64,000 nucleotides of DNA from NCBI RefSeq assembly GCF_900005765.1, contig NC_041692.1, positions 1,984,001-2,048,000 on the forward strand. Direction: 5' to 3'. The DNA comes from Plasmodium relictum. Lineage: Eukaryota > Apicomplexa > Aconoidasida > Haemosporida > Plasmodiidae. Both the position numbers and the translations under genes were made by a program. The notes under the pieces were generated by a model. It was not told the origin of the DNA, did no database searches, and worked only from the letters and a program-made list of their open reading frames with translations. The first letter of the stretch is position 1. Each line of letters starts with the position of its first letter. Positions 22,958 to 39,163 of the stretch are shown in pieces.

Positions 22958-25410
22958 TAAAAAACTCAGCAAGTTATGTAAATGCACATATAAATAGCAA
23001 TATGAATAGTAATTTGAATATTCACGTGAATAATAATTTAAATAATAATGTTAACAATCATAATAATAATATAAATAACAGTTTAAGCAATAATAATATG
23101 AACTTTCATATTAATAGTATGAATAATAATATAAATAATAATATGAGTATTCATGTAAACAATACGAATAATTTAAATAATAATATGAATAGTAATTTAA
23201 GTAATAATGTGAACAATAATGTTAATTCATTGAATACCAATATAAATAGTAATATTATGAACAGTCACGTAAATAATATTAATAATTTAAATAATAATAT
23301 GAACAATCCCATAAATAACGTGAATAATCATTTAAATAATATGAATAATACTAATGTAACTAATAATATTTATATGAATAAAAATTATAATATTCCAAAA
23401 GTTCCTTACATTAATTATGCAAATAATAATATAACAAGTTTTAGTAAAAATAATAATTCCAATCCGTCTAATATTAATTCTATTTCTTTAAAAAATAATC
23501 ATAGTAATAGTACAAGTTTGTACATGAATAATAATTTTATTGATAATTTGACAACATTAAATTATAATAATGATAAATGTAGCTATGCACAAAATTCGAA
23601 TACTATAAATAATACAAGCAATAATAATATATACTCCACAGTAGATAATAATAATGTTGAAATACAAAGTAATTATTCTTACGATAATAATTTTAAAAAT
23701 ACAAATGTAAATATTAATGAAAATGAAAAATTCAATAAAAATTCAAATATATCTAATATTTTCATTGAGGATGGAAAAAACATGAATACAAATAACGGTA
23801 GTAATAATTGCAATAGTGAATTATCAGATTTTAATAAAAATAATTATTCCAATATCAATTATAAAAGTAGCAATGTAATAAAGAATAACAATTCTATGAA
23901 CACAAAAATTAATGATTTAAACCAGAAAATACTAAATAAAAGTTATTCTCTGGTTTCTCTACAAAATCAAGCAAATAATAATAGTATTCAAAATAACACG
24001 TTTAATTCAAATATAATGAAAAATAATATGTATATGAATAAAAGTAGTACGGCAAATTCTAAACCTACATATAACAATATAAATAATGGAATTTCTAATA
24101 ATATAAATAACAACTTCAATTCTCACAAAAATAGCCATATTAATTTTTCTCCTATTAATACAAATGAAAAAGACAATGCTAAATTCGAGAAAAAAAATTT
24201 AATTAATATAGAAAATACTAAAGATACAAAGAAAAATGATCGCAATTATCAAGAAAACTCTACTAATATAAAACAAAATTCTTATCACAATAACAATTAT
24301 CAGAATGAAAATAATAGCAATAATTATGAACATAATAACAGCAAAATACATTCTAATGCAAATGTAAAGAAAAATGAAAATAAAAATAATCTTTGTAATA
24401 TAAATGTAGATGGGAGGGAAAGATTACAAAATGATTATAATCAAAATTTTGTGAATACAGGAGAACGACCACAAAATTTTATAAGAGACAGTGATGAAAA
24501 TAAAAGATTTATTAAATACCCTAAATTGAAACAGTTATTAGAGTTAAAAAATGTAATCATAAAAAAAAGATCGACACCAGCTAGATATATTAATTGCGAT
24601 TTAAGAACATTTGATTTAGGAAGTTTAGATACAAAGTTTGATGTTATATTAATTGATCCTCCATGGAAAGAATATTATGATAGAAAAATTCATAATTTAG
24701 ATCTATTAAATAATATAAATATTGATAATTATGATTTAAATCAAGATATAAATAATGAAAAAGATAAATATTGGTCTCTAGAAGAAATAGCAAATTTAGA
24801 AATTGAAAAAATTGCTGAAATTCCATCTTTTATTTTTATATGGTGTGGAGTAACTCATTTAGAAGATGCACGATTTTTGCTAAATAAATGGGGATATCGT
24901 AGATGTGAAGATATATGTTGGTTAAAAACTAATATAAACGAAAAAAATAAAAGAATAAAATATTTGAATGAAATAAATAATGAAAATTCTTATTTGCAAA
25001 GAACAACTGAACACTGCCTGGTTGGTATAAAAGGGGCGGTAAGAAGATCTTATGATATTCATTTAATTCATGCTAATTTAGATACTGACGTAATAATAGC
25101 TGAGGAAACAGATGAAAATATATATGATAACAATAAACCAGAAGAACTCTATAAGATTATTGAAAAATTTTGCTTAGGTAGAAGAAAAATTGAACTTTTT
25201 GGAACAAATAGAAATATAAGAAATGGATGGTTAACATTAGGAAAAAATATTGATACCACTTTATTTAATAAAGAAGAATACATAAGTTGGTTTGAAGGAG
25301 ATATAGCATGGCCAGAAGCAACTTCTTATATTGGAGGAAAATATATGGGAACAACAAATGAAATAGAAAATTTACGCCCTAAATCACCCCCAAGAAATAT
25401 AAATACATAA
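22627..25410 (+). CDS. MT-A70.2: METTL14-type MT-A70 subunit of the mRNA N6-adenosine methyltransferase, with DPPW motif
   Basis: Single exon, 927 residues. Residues 1 to about 620 are Asn-dominated low complexity. The MT-A70 domain follows: KFDVILIDPPWKEYY (DPPW at 677-680), a WSLEEI helix, SFIFIWCG, KWGYRRCEDICWLKTN, EHCLVGIKGAVRRS, HANLDTDVIIAEE, FCLGRRKIELFG, NGWLTLG and a terminal LRPKSPPR. The GYRRCEDICW, AVRRS/HANLD and RPKSPP segments are hallmarks of METTL14 rather than METTL3. METTL3-METTL14 forms the nuclear m6A writer. Human METTL14 is catalytically dead with EPPL at the motif position; this protein keeps DPPW, the catalytic form. P. falciparum has two MT-A70 proteins in its writer complex, and this corresponds by position, from memory, to MT-A70.2. 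Whether it binds SAM cannot be told from sequence alone. Confidence 0.92.
22924..24120 (+). repeat. Asn-codon (AAT/AAC) low-complexity tracts
   Basis: Imperfect AAT/AAC arrays encode Asn runs interspersed with Met, Val, Ile, Leu and His (N-x-N units) in the N-terminal half of the METTL14-like protein. An uninterrupted AAT run lies at about 22928-22956. These look like replication-slippage expansions and have no recognised fold. Confidence 0.8.
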
Positions 25411-26421
25411 ATAAAATAATTTTATATACAGTTGATTTTATAACTTTTTTTATTTATATTTAATTTTTTTTTTTTTATTATTTTCATTCATATTTTTTTT
25501 TTTTTTTTTTTTTTTTGTATTTACTTTTGATACATTTATGTGGCCCTTTATTTAAAAGTAGCGTTTAATATTTCATGTAATTCACCTACATATGCAGTTC
25601 ATACAATTTCTTTTTATATTGAGAAACTTAAGACTAAAAAATTATAGAACATTAGAAATTAATTTATATAGGAAAGTTCATATATATGTTCAGGATTCTT
25701 TCATACATAAATAAATGTATATATTTTTTTTTTTTTATCATTAAACATTATTTTCTATTTATTCATTATTAATAACTTGATTAATGCTTATCAGTCCAAA
25801 AACAAAACTTCAATAATATTAATTTTTTTTTTTATATATTTTTATTATATCATATTTTATATTATTTCCATTTTTTTTTTTTTTTTTTTTTTGTATGCCT
25901 ATTTTTATTTAAAATTATGTGAATATTTTAACAATCCAAAGAATGAATTGAGAAAATATATTTTTTTGTTCTAGTAAAATTATTATTTCTGAAATAAAGA
26001 AAATATAGAAAAATAGATACGCACTAAATTTTGCACCAAAACTATATGGTCTTTTTTAAAAGTGCGTAAGACTTTCCTATAATATATTTTAAGAAACGGA
26101 TAAAAGTGCTCTAAATTTAAATTTTATTTTATTAAAAAATTAGATAATTCACAAATTTTTTATTTTTAATACAAATATGAAATTTATGTTTAATTTTTAT
26201 TTACATGAATAATAAAATTAAAACTAACATTTTTAAATAAAATTTTAGATGTATTAAGAAATTTTAAACATTATTTTAACTAATTTTTTTTATAAAAATA
26301 TCCTATATGTATTTCTTATAAAATTTTATATAAATACTTTTTTCTCATATATATATATATAATAATTTTAAGAGAACAAGAAAAAAACATTGTATTCCTT
26401 TTGAATTGATTTTTAAGGAAA
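25411..26421. other. Intergenic, METTL14-like to SHMT
   Basis: Spacer between two plus-strand genes with poly(dT) at 25491-25516 and 25870-25892. It contains the 3' UTR of the methyltransferase gene and the SHMT promoter. The Phe/Tyr-rich frame at 25777-25974 follows the T-tracts and is not credible as a gene. Confidence 0.65.
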
Positions 26422-26795
26422 ATGGTAATATTTATAAAATGACATAATTTTTAAAATTAATTAAAAAAAAAAAAATATTTTTATAAATTAATACAAATTT
26501 TATGCAATATGTAAGCATATAAGTAATTAAAGTAAAATATTACATAAATTAAAATTTATTTACTTTCAAAAAAAGAAAAATATAAATGTATTATAATTTT
26601 TTTTAAGTATATGCTATAATTAAAGTATATCATTACATAAAAAATTAACATTTTTATTTTGCACTTAGTTTAATGGTGATTCCTTGGAAATTATTGACAA
26701 AGAGCTATTCGATATATTGGAAGACGAACAAAAAAGACAAAAGGAAACTATAAATTTGATTGCATCAGAGGTAATATAAGAGGTAAAGATAATGT

Positions 26796-26841
<46 letters not shown>

Positions 26842-28100
26842 CAAACTAAAGTTATTTCTTTACTTTCTTTTTTTAGAATTTTATTAATAAAGCAGTGCGT
26901 GAATGCTTAGGGCATCGTGTGAGTAACAAATACTCAGAAGGATATCCTCGTAAGAGATACTACGGAGGTAATGATTATATTGACAAAATAGAGGAACTAT
27001 GTTATAAGAGAGCTTTAGAAGCTTATAATATAAGTGAAAACGAATGGGGTGTTAATGTTCAGGCACTTTCAGGTTCAGCAGCCAATGTTCAGGCACTGTA
27101 CGGTTTAGTTGGATTAAAAGGAAAAATTTTAGGGATGCATTTATGCTCTGGTGGTCATTTAACTCATGGGTTTTTTAATGAAAAGAAAAAAGTTTCTATT
27201 ACATCAGACTTATTTGAGTCAAGATTATATAAGTGTAACAGTGAAGGATATCTTGATTATGATTCTATTCGTAAAATTGCTTTAGAGTTTCGCCCAAAGG
27301 TTATTATATGTGGATATACGAGTTACCCTAGAGATATAGATTATAAAAAATTCCGAGATATATGTGATGAAGTAGATGCATACTTACTTGCAGATATTTC
27401 TCATATTTCATCCTTTGTTGCATGTAAATTATTAAATAATCCCTTTGAATACGCTGATGTTGTCACAACAACTACACATAAAACATTAAGAGGACCTAGA
27501 AGTGCACTTATTTTCTTTAATAAAAAAAGAAATCCTGGTATTGATGAAAAAATTAACAGTGCTGTATTTCCAAGTTTCCAAGGAGGACCTCATAATAATA
27601 AAATAGCTGCTGTTGCTTGTCAATTAAAAGAAGTGAATTCTGATTTTTTCAGAAAATATGCCAAACAAGTCTTATTGAACAGTAAAGCTTTATCTAAATA
27701 TTTAATTGATAATAATGTAGATATAGTAACAAATGGAACTGATAATCATCTTATTTTAGTTGATTTGAGAAGATATAATATAACGGGGTCTAAACTACAA
27801 GAAGTATGTAATGCTATTAATGTTTCTTTAAATAAAAACACTATACCTAGTGATGTGGACTGTGTTTCACCAAGTGGAGTTCGTATAGGAACTCCAGCAA
27901 TAACCACAAGAGGAGCTAAAGAAAAAGATATGGAATTTATTGCACAAATATTAATCAAAGCAATAAAATTAACAGCAGATTTACAACAAATATATGGAAA
28001 AAAATTAGTAGATTTTAAAAAAGGATTAGTTAACAATTCTGATATAGAAAAATTGAAAAGTGAAGTTGTTGAATGGGCAAGTCACTTACCATTACCTTAA
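26422..28100 (+). CDS. SHMT: Serine hydroxymethyltransferase (cytosolic)
   Basis: PLP enzyme that converts serine plus tetrahydrofolate to glycine plus methylene-THF, feeding the dTMP cycle. I assemble three coding exons: 26422-26424 (only the ATG), 26669-26770 and 26877-28100, all phase 0, giving 442 residues, exactly the length I recall for P. falciparum SHMT. The junctions restore MFN...ELFD and LIASE/NF. Visible motifs are KRYYGGNDY, LSGSAANVQAL, the PLP-binding TTTTHKTLRGPR (Lys at residue 237) and PSFQGGPHNNK. Cys125 (MHLCSGG) and Cys364 (DVDCVSP) are both present; in P. falciparum these two form a reported redox-switch disulfide. The ATG-only coding exon is predicted from AATG|GTAATA and the acceptor at 26668. 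No other in-frame ATG exists in the second exon, so the start is well constrained. Confidence 0.94.
26800..26835. repeat. (TA)n run in SHMT intron
   Basis: A TA dinucleotide run in the second SHMT intron, between the exon ending LIASE and the main exon. Confidence 0.85.
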
Positions 28101-30799
<2,699 letters not shown>

Positions 30800-31350
30800 T
30801 CAATGAGTATATATATATATATATATATTTTATATAAGTAATTATTTATTATGGTAAAAAAGAAATTCTTAACTCAAAAAGGAATCATTTTTTTATGTTC
30901 TCTTTCATATGCATATATAATTTTAAAATATTTACTTTTTATTTAATATATTTTTTAAATTATTAATTTTTTTTTTTTTTTAATAATAATTTCAATAAAG
31001 TTCTCAAAAAAAAAGAAAAGAAAAAAGAATAAAACTATATTCTGAATCTTATTAATTACAATTTTAAATTTATCTTACTTGAGAACGAAATAAAAATTTA
31101 ATAAATATTTAATTAAAATATACTAAATTTTTTTTTTTATTTATGAAATTGATATAAAATAATATATTTTTTTTATACTTGTACGATGCACATTGTGTAG
31201 TTATAAAAAAACGACATTTCTTCTAATATATCAATATAATAAATAATTTGATTTATCTTGATAAAAAAAAAAGTGATATATATATATAATATTCTAACAA
31301 ATTAAGAAATACTTAAATTCATAAAAAAATAAATTTATATATATATATTT
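30800..31350. other. Convergent 3' region, ATP synthase beta and CFAP61
   Basis: 3' UTR spacer of two convergent genes; A/T tracts only, with a short (TA)n at 30808-30828. Nothing else is seen. Confidence 0.7.
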
Positions 31351-34300
31351 TTAATTAGGTAAGTAATATGCATTTAACAGTTCGTTATTTTCTTTTATAT
31401 ATTCAACTAAATAAGTTTCCACTTTTTTCTTAATAGTATTTGTCAAAAAATTATCAGAATCATTAAAGAGTTCTTCTTTTATATACTTCTTAAAAGAGTC
31501 TACATCCTTTATATCCTATGTAAAAGAAAAAAAAATTATACAAATATGAAAATGTTAAATTTTATAAACTTAATGTTTTTTTTTTATTTTACTACCTTTA
31601 GTAACAAATTTACAGATTCTTTTATTTGAGGCAATTGGATGAATTTATTTTTTAACTTTTCTTTAAACCTTTGAAACCTATAAGCATATTTAAAAAAATA
31701 ATAGAAAAAGATATATATATATATTTTTTTTTTTTTCGTGTATGTAAGGATAAATATTTTGCATTACTTATAATGAAAAATAGATTTTTCTCTTTCTTCA
31801 TTTAATAAATTTAAAATATCGTAATGAGGGTTACTTTTTATATTTTTTAAAATTACATAAAAATAATTTATCGACATATTACAAAGTTTGTGCAAATTAT
31901 GGAAATTCAATTTATCACAACCTATTATAACATACATGCATAAAATATGTATATATAAAATTATATTTACATAAAAATTTTATGTAATCTTTTTTTTTTT
32001 TTCTTTTATACCTAAATAAGTGAAAGAATTTATTAAATTAAAAGAATTAGTAGTAATTTTACAATAATAACCTTCAGTATCAATATTTTTTGAAATTTCA
32101 AAATATTTAACATTAAAACAATCATTTAAATATTTTTCTTCTTTTATGCTTATTTTTAATGTATCTGTACAAAATGCTACATTATATATCTCTTCCGAAA
32201 GGTTTTTTTTTTTATCATCTTTATTTTCCATTATTGATGAATCATAATATTTATATAAATCACCAACTGATGCTTGAAAATGATAGAAGTAAAAATTACA
32301 TGGAAGGCAATTAAAACAAACTATAGGCATTTCAAATATTTTTAACTTTTTATAAAGTTCAATGCTATTATGAACATTTTCTATATCCTTATAGTTTTTT
32401 TCCTTTTCCTCTTTTACATTCCATTCATCATTTGTTTTTACTACTTTTTTCATTTTATCATTTTTTGAATTAAAAATATTATAAGATAAACAGCACTCAT
32501 CAATAATTATTTTTAAAATTTTTTTGCTTACTAATTTCCCTACCTCATAATTGCTATAGTATTCATGATTTAAAATATTTTGTTTGCTAATTCTATACTT
32601 ATTAGAAAAAGAACACAATTCACCTGCACTAAAAATATATTTATCATTAGTCTGCAAAAATAAGGAAAAAAAAAAAAAAAATACATATATATATATGTAC
32701 ACATTGAGAAAACTTTTTTAAAAGTAACTTTTTAACAATTTCTTTATGAATATAATGATAGTGTATATGTAATTTTTTTATATTAATTTTATCTAAAATA
32801 TAATAATATCTTTATATAGGTGAGTTAACCTGAAAATTATCATTGACATAAATTTTTTCATCATAAACAATTGATGATTTATTAAGAATGTAATGCAAAT
32901 GGTTATTAATATCAAATATGTATGAACACATTAATATTCTACATGGGATCAAGATGGAATTTTTACATATAAATTTATAAGTTTTAGAAATGGATTTGTC
33001 TATTTTTTTATGTTTACATAAATGCACAACAATATACTTTAAATGATTCTTCTTATTTTTTTTTATAGCTATTATTTTTCCGTATATGATTCTAATTTTC
33101 AAAAGATGGAATAAATAAAATATTTTTTTTAAAACATATTTAATATTATCAAAAATAAAATTCTTGTGGTAAAATTTTTTTTGTTCACTATTATCTAAAA
33201 ACAAATAATTATTTTTTAAATGAACATTATTCTTATAATATGTTCTATCATTAAAAATATTTTCTTTTATATTTTCCTTCATATATTTTTCATCACATTT
33301 GTTACATGCATATGGAAAAATAATTATCAATTTATATGTTTTAATATTATTTTTTAAAAAAAAATTTACCATATTTAAAATATCAACATTATTACTATAA
33401 AGAATAATGTAATTAACACAATTTTTTACAATATTCATATATTTACTGTTTTTATCAAAATGTTTTTCAAGAAAAGGATCAGTAATGCTAAAAACCCCAT
33501 CAATAATTCTATTTAAGATTTTGCTTTTTGAATTTATTTCACTATATTTATCTGATAAAATTTTCTTAATGCTATTCACATTTATGTTGCCATCCTTTTC
33601 ATTAGATAAGTTTTTGTCTCCATTATGAAAATATGTTATGTTTTCTTTTTCTTTTTCTCTTTTCTTTTTAATAAGACTTGGGACAACTGAACTATTGCTA
33701 CTTTGATTATCTTTTATTTCGTTAATTTTTTTTTTTTCTTCATATGAAACATTTTCAATATCACTTGTTTCAGTTGTTGGTAAACAACTGGATGATAAAG
33801 TTGTATAGCTTGATGAATCATGAATATCTATATTAGTATCTTCTATTTTTTTTTCTTCTATCTTATTATCATAATTTATTTTACAATTACCATTTTGTTT
33901 CTCATATTTATACGTCTTCTCCATTTCTTTTTTATTTTTTGGCTCTCCTTTGTAATAATCCTTATTATAAGCATCATCAACAGAACATAATATACTTTTT
34001 TTTGTTTTTTTATTTTCATATGTGTCAGATTCATAGGATTTACAACTAACAGAAGTATTTGATTCTTCTTCCTTTGATGAATTATTTTTAGGTTCTGTTT
34101 TAATTTTTTTTTTTTTTTTTTTTTTGTGAAAATAACTGTCAATATTTTCATTATTCTCATATTTTTCGTAATCTTTAGCTTTAACTAGAAAATCATATTT
34201 TTCGTTTTTGTATTCATTATCTTCATTTTTTTCCACAAAATTAAAATTTTTTTTTTTTCCTAACCCATAACTATTTAAATTAAAGGAATAAGTAGTAATG

Positions 34301-37300
34301 TCCTCTTTATCAAAGCATATGAATAAGTAATCATAATAAATAAAATTTTTATTATTTAATTCAATTTTTTTATTTTCTCTATCAATGTTATAAATATTAT
34401 CATAAATTATTTTTATTCTTTCTTTTATCATTATATTTTTTAATTTTTCATACATAATTGAACTTTCAAGACTAAAATATTTTAATGAATTATTTTCTTC
34501 TGTTTTCTTTTCATGAAGATATTTATTTTTATATGATGTTATTAAAATTATATTATTAAAAAAATATTCATTATTAACTAACATTTTATAAAGTATACTT
34601 AAGCAAACATCATTTATTCCCCAAAATACTATATTATTATCTATGTTAATACATTTTTTAAAGCACATTTGTTTAGTTAATATTAAATATTTCGTATTAT
34701 TTTCTTTCTCTTTTTCAACTATTTTATTATTGTCTGACTCTTCTTCATATATACTTGCTTTTTTGTATATGCTTACGCTATTATCTTTTCTATTCAAAAA
34801 TTTAAAGTGATTGTAAACATCTCTATATAAATTCTCATTTAATGATATATGACAAGAGCAAGAATTTGTTAGACTGAAGAAAAAACATATATATATATAT
34901 ATATCAATATATATTATATATATATAATAATATATATATTTATTTATAATTGTTTAAATTTACACTAAAATGTTATGAATAATTTTTTTATCATAATATT
35001 TGAAAATAATTATAGAAGAGAAAAAGAAAAGGAGAAAGTGTTTCGTATTCTCATTGTTATTTTGTAAAATAATATTTTTAAAATCAAAAATTTTCAATTT
35101 ATAATAAAAATCAATATTATTTATAATAGACCCTGATGTTATATTAATTATCCTGTCTCCACATTTGCTAACAAATATGTAATAATTAATTAAATTATAA
35201 AATTCTAATTCTATGAAAAAAAAAAAATAAATATATAAAATAAAATAAAAATTTTTAATTAAATTATATAAAATTATCTTTATTTTTAATTATTAATTTT
35301 TTTTTTTTATTTCTTATGACCTAAGAACAGGTTATTTGATGTTTGAAGTGTGTTACTATTTTGAGTTCTATTTTTACAGTATTCTTTAAGAGATAATATA
35401 ATTTCATTAATTTTATATTTTTCTTTATGATTTATATTTTCTAATAATTTTTGAACATCATCTATGTCATTTAATTTCATATAGTCAGTTAAAGGTGAGA
35501 GAAATAAAGTGTATTTATTTAATATATATAATGATTCTAATGTGTTTGCTTTTCTCTTTTTTTTAACTCTATTAAAATAATTTAGTATAAAAGGTATATT
35601 TCCTCTTTCATTATTTGTTGCGATAATGTAGTCAACTTCATCGTAATATTTTTCTATTCTTAATAAAATATCTTTGCAGTGATTATAATACTAATATATT
35701 TTAAATTAATAAGAAAAAAAAAAAAATTTATAAATTATGTGCAAGTATATATAAAATAGCTTTAAATTAATATACAACTAAAATTTTAAAGATTTAACAT
35801 ATTATCATCAAAAAAAGAAAAATATTACTAGTTTTTATTCTTTTTAATTACTTTATCGTTTAAAATAAATAAATTTAAGGAAAAAGCATTTTTATCACTA
35901 TTTCTTAGATTAATTAACCAATTAATGTGCTTATATTTACATATAAAATAATTTTTTTTTATATTTATTAGCTCATCTAGAAATAACTGTAATAGATAAG
36001 AAAAAAAAAAAATAAAAGTGAAAAAAAAAAAAAAGAATTAAAATATTCTAAAATACTTTAAACGAAACACAATCAAATATCGTTGTTTCATCTATTATAA
36101 TTAATTCATATAGATCAAGGAACAAAAATAATAATATTATCTCATTCTAAAAAATATAAGAAAAAAATATATATATAAATATATAAATGTATATAATACT
36201 GTCTTATTTCTCTTAAAATGTTTTATATTTTTACTTTTTTAAAAATCTCAGGATAAATATTTTGTAATAAAAGGAAAACATCATAATAAGACAAATTTAT
36301 AACTTCCTTCAAATTCTTTTCAGTTTTTTTAACACTGATTTCATGATTAAATTTTATAATATTTATTTTGCTACTATCTATAGAATAATAAAAATTAAAT
36401 GTATATTAACTAACAATATTTAGAACTAAAATATATAGATATATAAGTTTTATGAAAAAAATATCAATTCTAAGAACAAAAAAAGTATATAACAATGAAC
36501 AGAAAAAAATAAATATTTATATATACAATATTAGAAATATAATTAAATAGAAATCATAAGTAATACAATTAAAATCTATTGTTGCACCATTATATCAATA
36601 TTTTTTTTATATTACTATTTTCGGAACCATCATCACTTTTTATTCCTTCTTTTTTTTTTTTTATCTTTTGATATATTTTTTTATATGTTTTATCATTATT
36701 AAAATTAAAATATAATTTTTCAATTTTATCGAAATTATTATAGAATTTTTCACTAACTTTTACAATCTAATTCAAAATAAAAAACACATAATATAAAGTA
36801 GTAAAATAATTTTTTTTTTTTTCTTTTATTTAGATAAAATATTTTTAAATCAACTATTATATTTATATTATTATTATTATTATAGTACATCTGAATAACT
36901 TATGTTAGCATATAAATTGATTAATTTATTTAAAAGAAAAAAATTAATATTATCAGCATCTGAATTTTTTCTGTAATTTTCATAATCATATTGTAACTGT
37001 TTAAATAAAAAAAAAAAAAAAAAAAACACATTTGTATTTTATTAAATAAATATGTATAATTATAAATGTTTATAAGTTAGCAACAGTTCATATGTAATTT
37101 TTTCATTATATTTTTATACTTTATTATAAATATTTTTTATTATGATTTTGGTATCTAAATTTCTCTTAATAAAATAATCAGCGTATATTTCTACATTTTC
37201 AATTAGTCGCTCATTTAAATATTCATAAATAATTGTCTTATTAACTTCATATCTCTTTTCTAAATCATCTAATGATTCTATTTTTATTTTCTTTAAAATA

Positions 37301-38425
37301 AATTGTTTAAATTCTATATACAAATATTTTTTTTTTTTTTTATTCAAATTTTTGTTTCCATTTTTATATGATTTCTACAAATTAATAATATTAAGGATAT
37401 AATTTATTTTTAGTTAATTTATTTATGTAATTTTTTTTTTTTTTAAATTATGAAATACATACTAGTGATGTGGATATATCAGCGAAAAAATCATTTTTGA
37501 TTAAATAATTATAATCTTTTAAGTTATATAAGTTAACTAAGATATTTATATCAATATTTTTTTTTAAGGATATGAATCCTATTATTTTTTTTTTACTATT
37601 TAAAATTGTAATTAATATATCATCGTCTGTTTTTTTCTCAATGATATCATAAATAAAGTATTGATTAGTTTCTTCTAAATTATTGTGAGAATATTTCTTA
37701 AACAATTCATGTAAATCATATATATCACTACTACAAGTTGGTCTCAAAGAAATTTTATTAACAAACGAATATTTATTTAATAAAACAATTTTTTCAAATG
37801 GAATTTTAGTATTTAAGAAGTTTTTAACATCTATTATTAATCCATTTTGAAATTTCTCATTTATTAATTTACAGTCTTCTTTTAAAAATATTAGAATGAA
37901 AACTAAATCTTCAAAAGAATGAAATAGATAGTAAAACAAGCTGTTATAATATTTTTCATTTTTACTTAATATTAAATTTATTATTAAAGTATTACTACAA
38001 TTTAAGTTTGATAAAATATTATAACTTTTTATATGCAATGACAGTGAGTAATAGAATTCTAATAAATCAAAATTTTTATTTTTATTATCATGAACATTAT
38101 TTAAAGACAATTCGTAGTCAAGTGAAGTTATTCCTAGAATATTTTCTTCTTTTTCATCATTGTCTTTTTTTTTTCCAAAAATGGTGATACATATAGATGA
38201 ATATTGTATTATATTTATTATTTCATAATAAATCTGTTTAGAAAAATTAGAAGAGTAGTTAATTAATTGTTTTTCTTTTTTTTTTTCCTCTTCTTTTTTA
38301 TTTTCTATATCTTCTTTTTCATTAATATTATTTAATGAATATACAATATACTTTTCAATGGTTTGTAATTTATCTTTTAAAAGCATTAAGTGCTTATGTT
38401 TATAAAATTTAAATATATATTCCAT
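31351..38425 (-). CDS. CFAP61: Cilia- and flagella-associated protein 61 (CFAP61)
   Basis: I join 14 minus-strand exons: 38425-37463, 37374-37120, 36996-36889, 36766-36616, 36377-36235, 36146-36057, 35986-35852, 35690-35321, 35210-34964, 34873-32830, 32651-32012, 31921-31768, 31677-31596, 31515-31351. All phases match, giving 1848 residues. The N-terminal half has GNAT-like segments (NKISLRPTCSSDIYDLHELF; KKIIGFISLKK) as in CFAP61. The centre has a divergent dinucleotide-binding fold split by an Asn/Lys/Ser-rich insert. The exon 10/11 junction gives NDNFQTNDKYIFSAGELC, matching the FAD/NAD-domain segment of CFAP61, and the last exons follow its C-terminus in order (SNYEVGKLV, NCLPCNFYFYHF, DKLNFHNLHKLCN, FHYKFQRFKEKL). 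CFAP61 belongs to the calmodulin- and spoke-associated complex of motile axonemes, which in Plasmodium means male gametes. The frame is open to an AAG acceptor at 38461, so a short upstream exon remains possible. Confidence 0.82.
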
Positions 38426-38461
38426 TTTTTCATCTTCAATTTTTTTTTCTATCTTTACTAA

Positions 38462-39163
38462 CTTAATAAAAAAAAGGGCATATTATTAATGCGATTATGA
38501 AAAATATTTTATTTCTCTTAAAGTTTGCACTGTAATTTTTATTAACTTGATTCTATATATATATTTATATGATATTTCTGAATATAGAAAAAATAAAAAA
38601 AAAAAACTTTCATGGAAATTGAAAATATAATTTCTAATTATTTTTATTAAGACAAAATAATTTATGTTTTTTTTTTTTTTTAAATTAATATTAATAAAAA
38701 GAAAATATAGTGAATAATCTTTTTGTTTTCTTTTTATCAAATTATATGCATATTTTATCTATTTATATACCATTTAAATCAGCTATTACATTATTTTATT
38801 TATTTATCTCTTTTTTTTATTTTAAATAGTTAACGCACCGAAAATTAGTAAAAATTAAAAAAATATATAAAACAAATGCAGAAGGTTCTTTTTAAAAATT
38901 ATTAAAAAAACATTAAAATATATAATAGTGAAATATTAAAAATTATATAAAGTTTAAAAAAAAAAAAAATAAATAAAAAGAACTGGCGGATTAAGCTTAT
39001 TATAAAATTACTTTTTTATCTACAATTTTTTAATTATTTTCTTCAATTAAATATATATGTATATATATATTACTAAAATTTTTATCTTTCATAGTTATTT
39101 TTTTGGATTCTTATTAATTGTATTAATTATGTTTTATTAAATATTCTTTAAGTTATTTTATTT
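38462..39163. other. Spacer between CFAP61 5' end and SYF1 3' end
   Basis: Both flanking genes are on the minus strand, so this holds the CFAP61 promoter and 5' UTR and the SYF1 3' UTR. A frame at 38495-38740 is Ile/Phe/Lys-rich and does not join CFAP61 convincingly. Confidence 0.55.

Noticed and set aside
37114-37347. Stand-alone 77-codon gene
   Set aside because: It is an internal exon of CFAP61, open to AG at 37375 and closed by GT at 37119-37118 in phase.
38495-38740. Minus-strand frame upstream of CFAP61 considered as its first exon
   Set aside because: Ile/Phe/Lys-rich composition, no convincing donor in phase with the acceptor at 38461, and no similarity to the CFAP61 N-terminus. CFAP61 is started at 38425, though a short upstream exon is not excluded.
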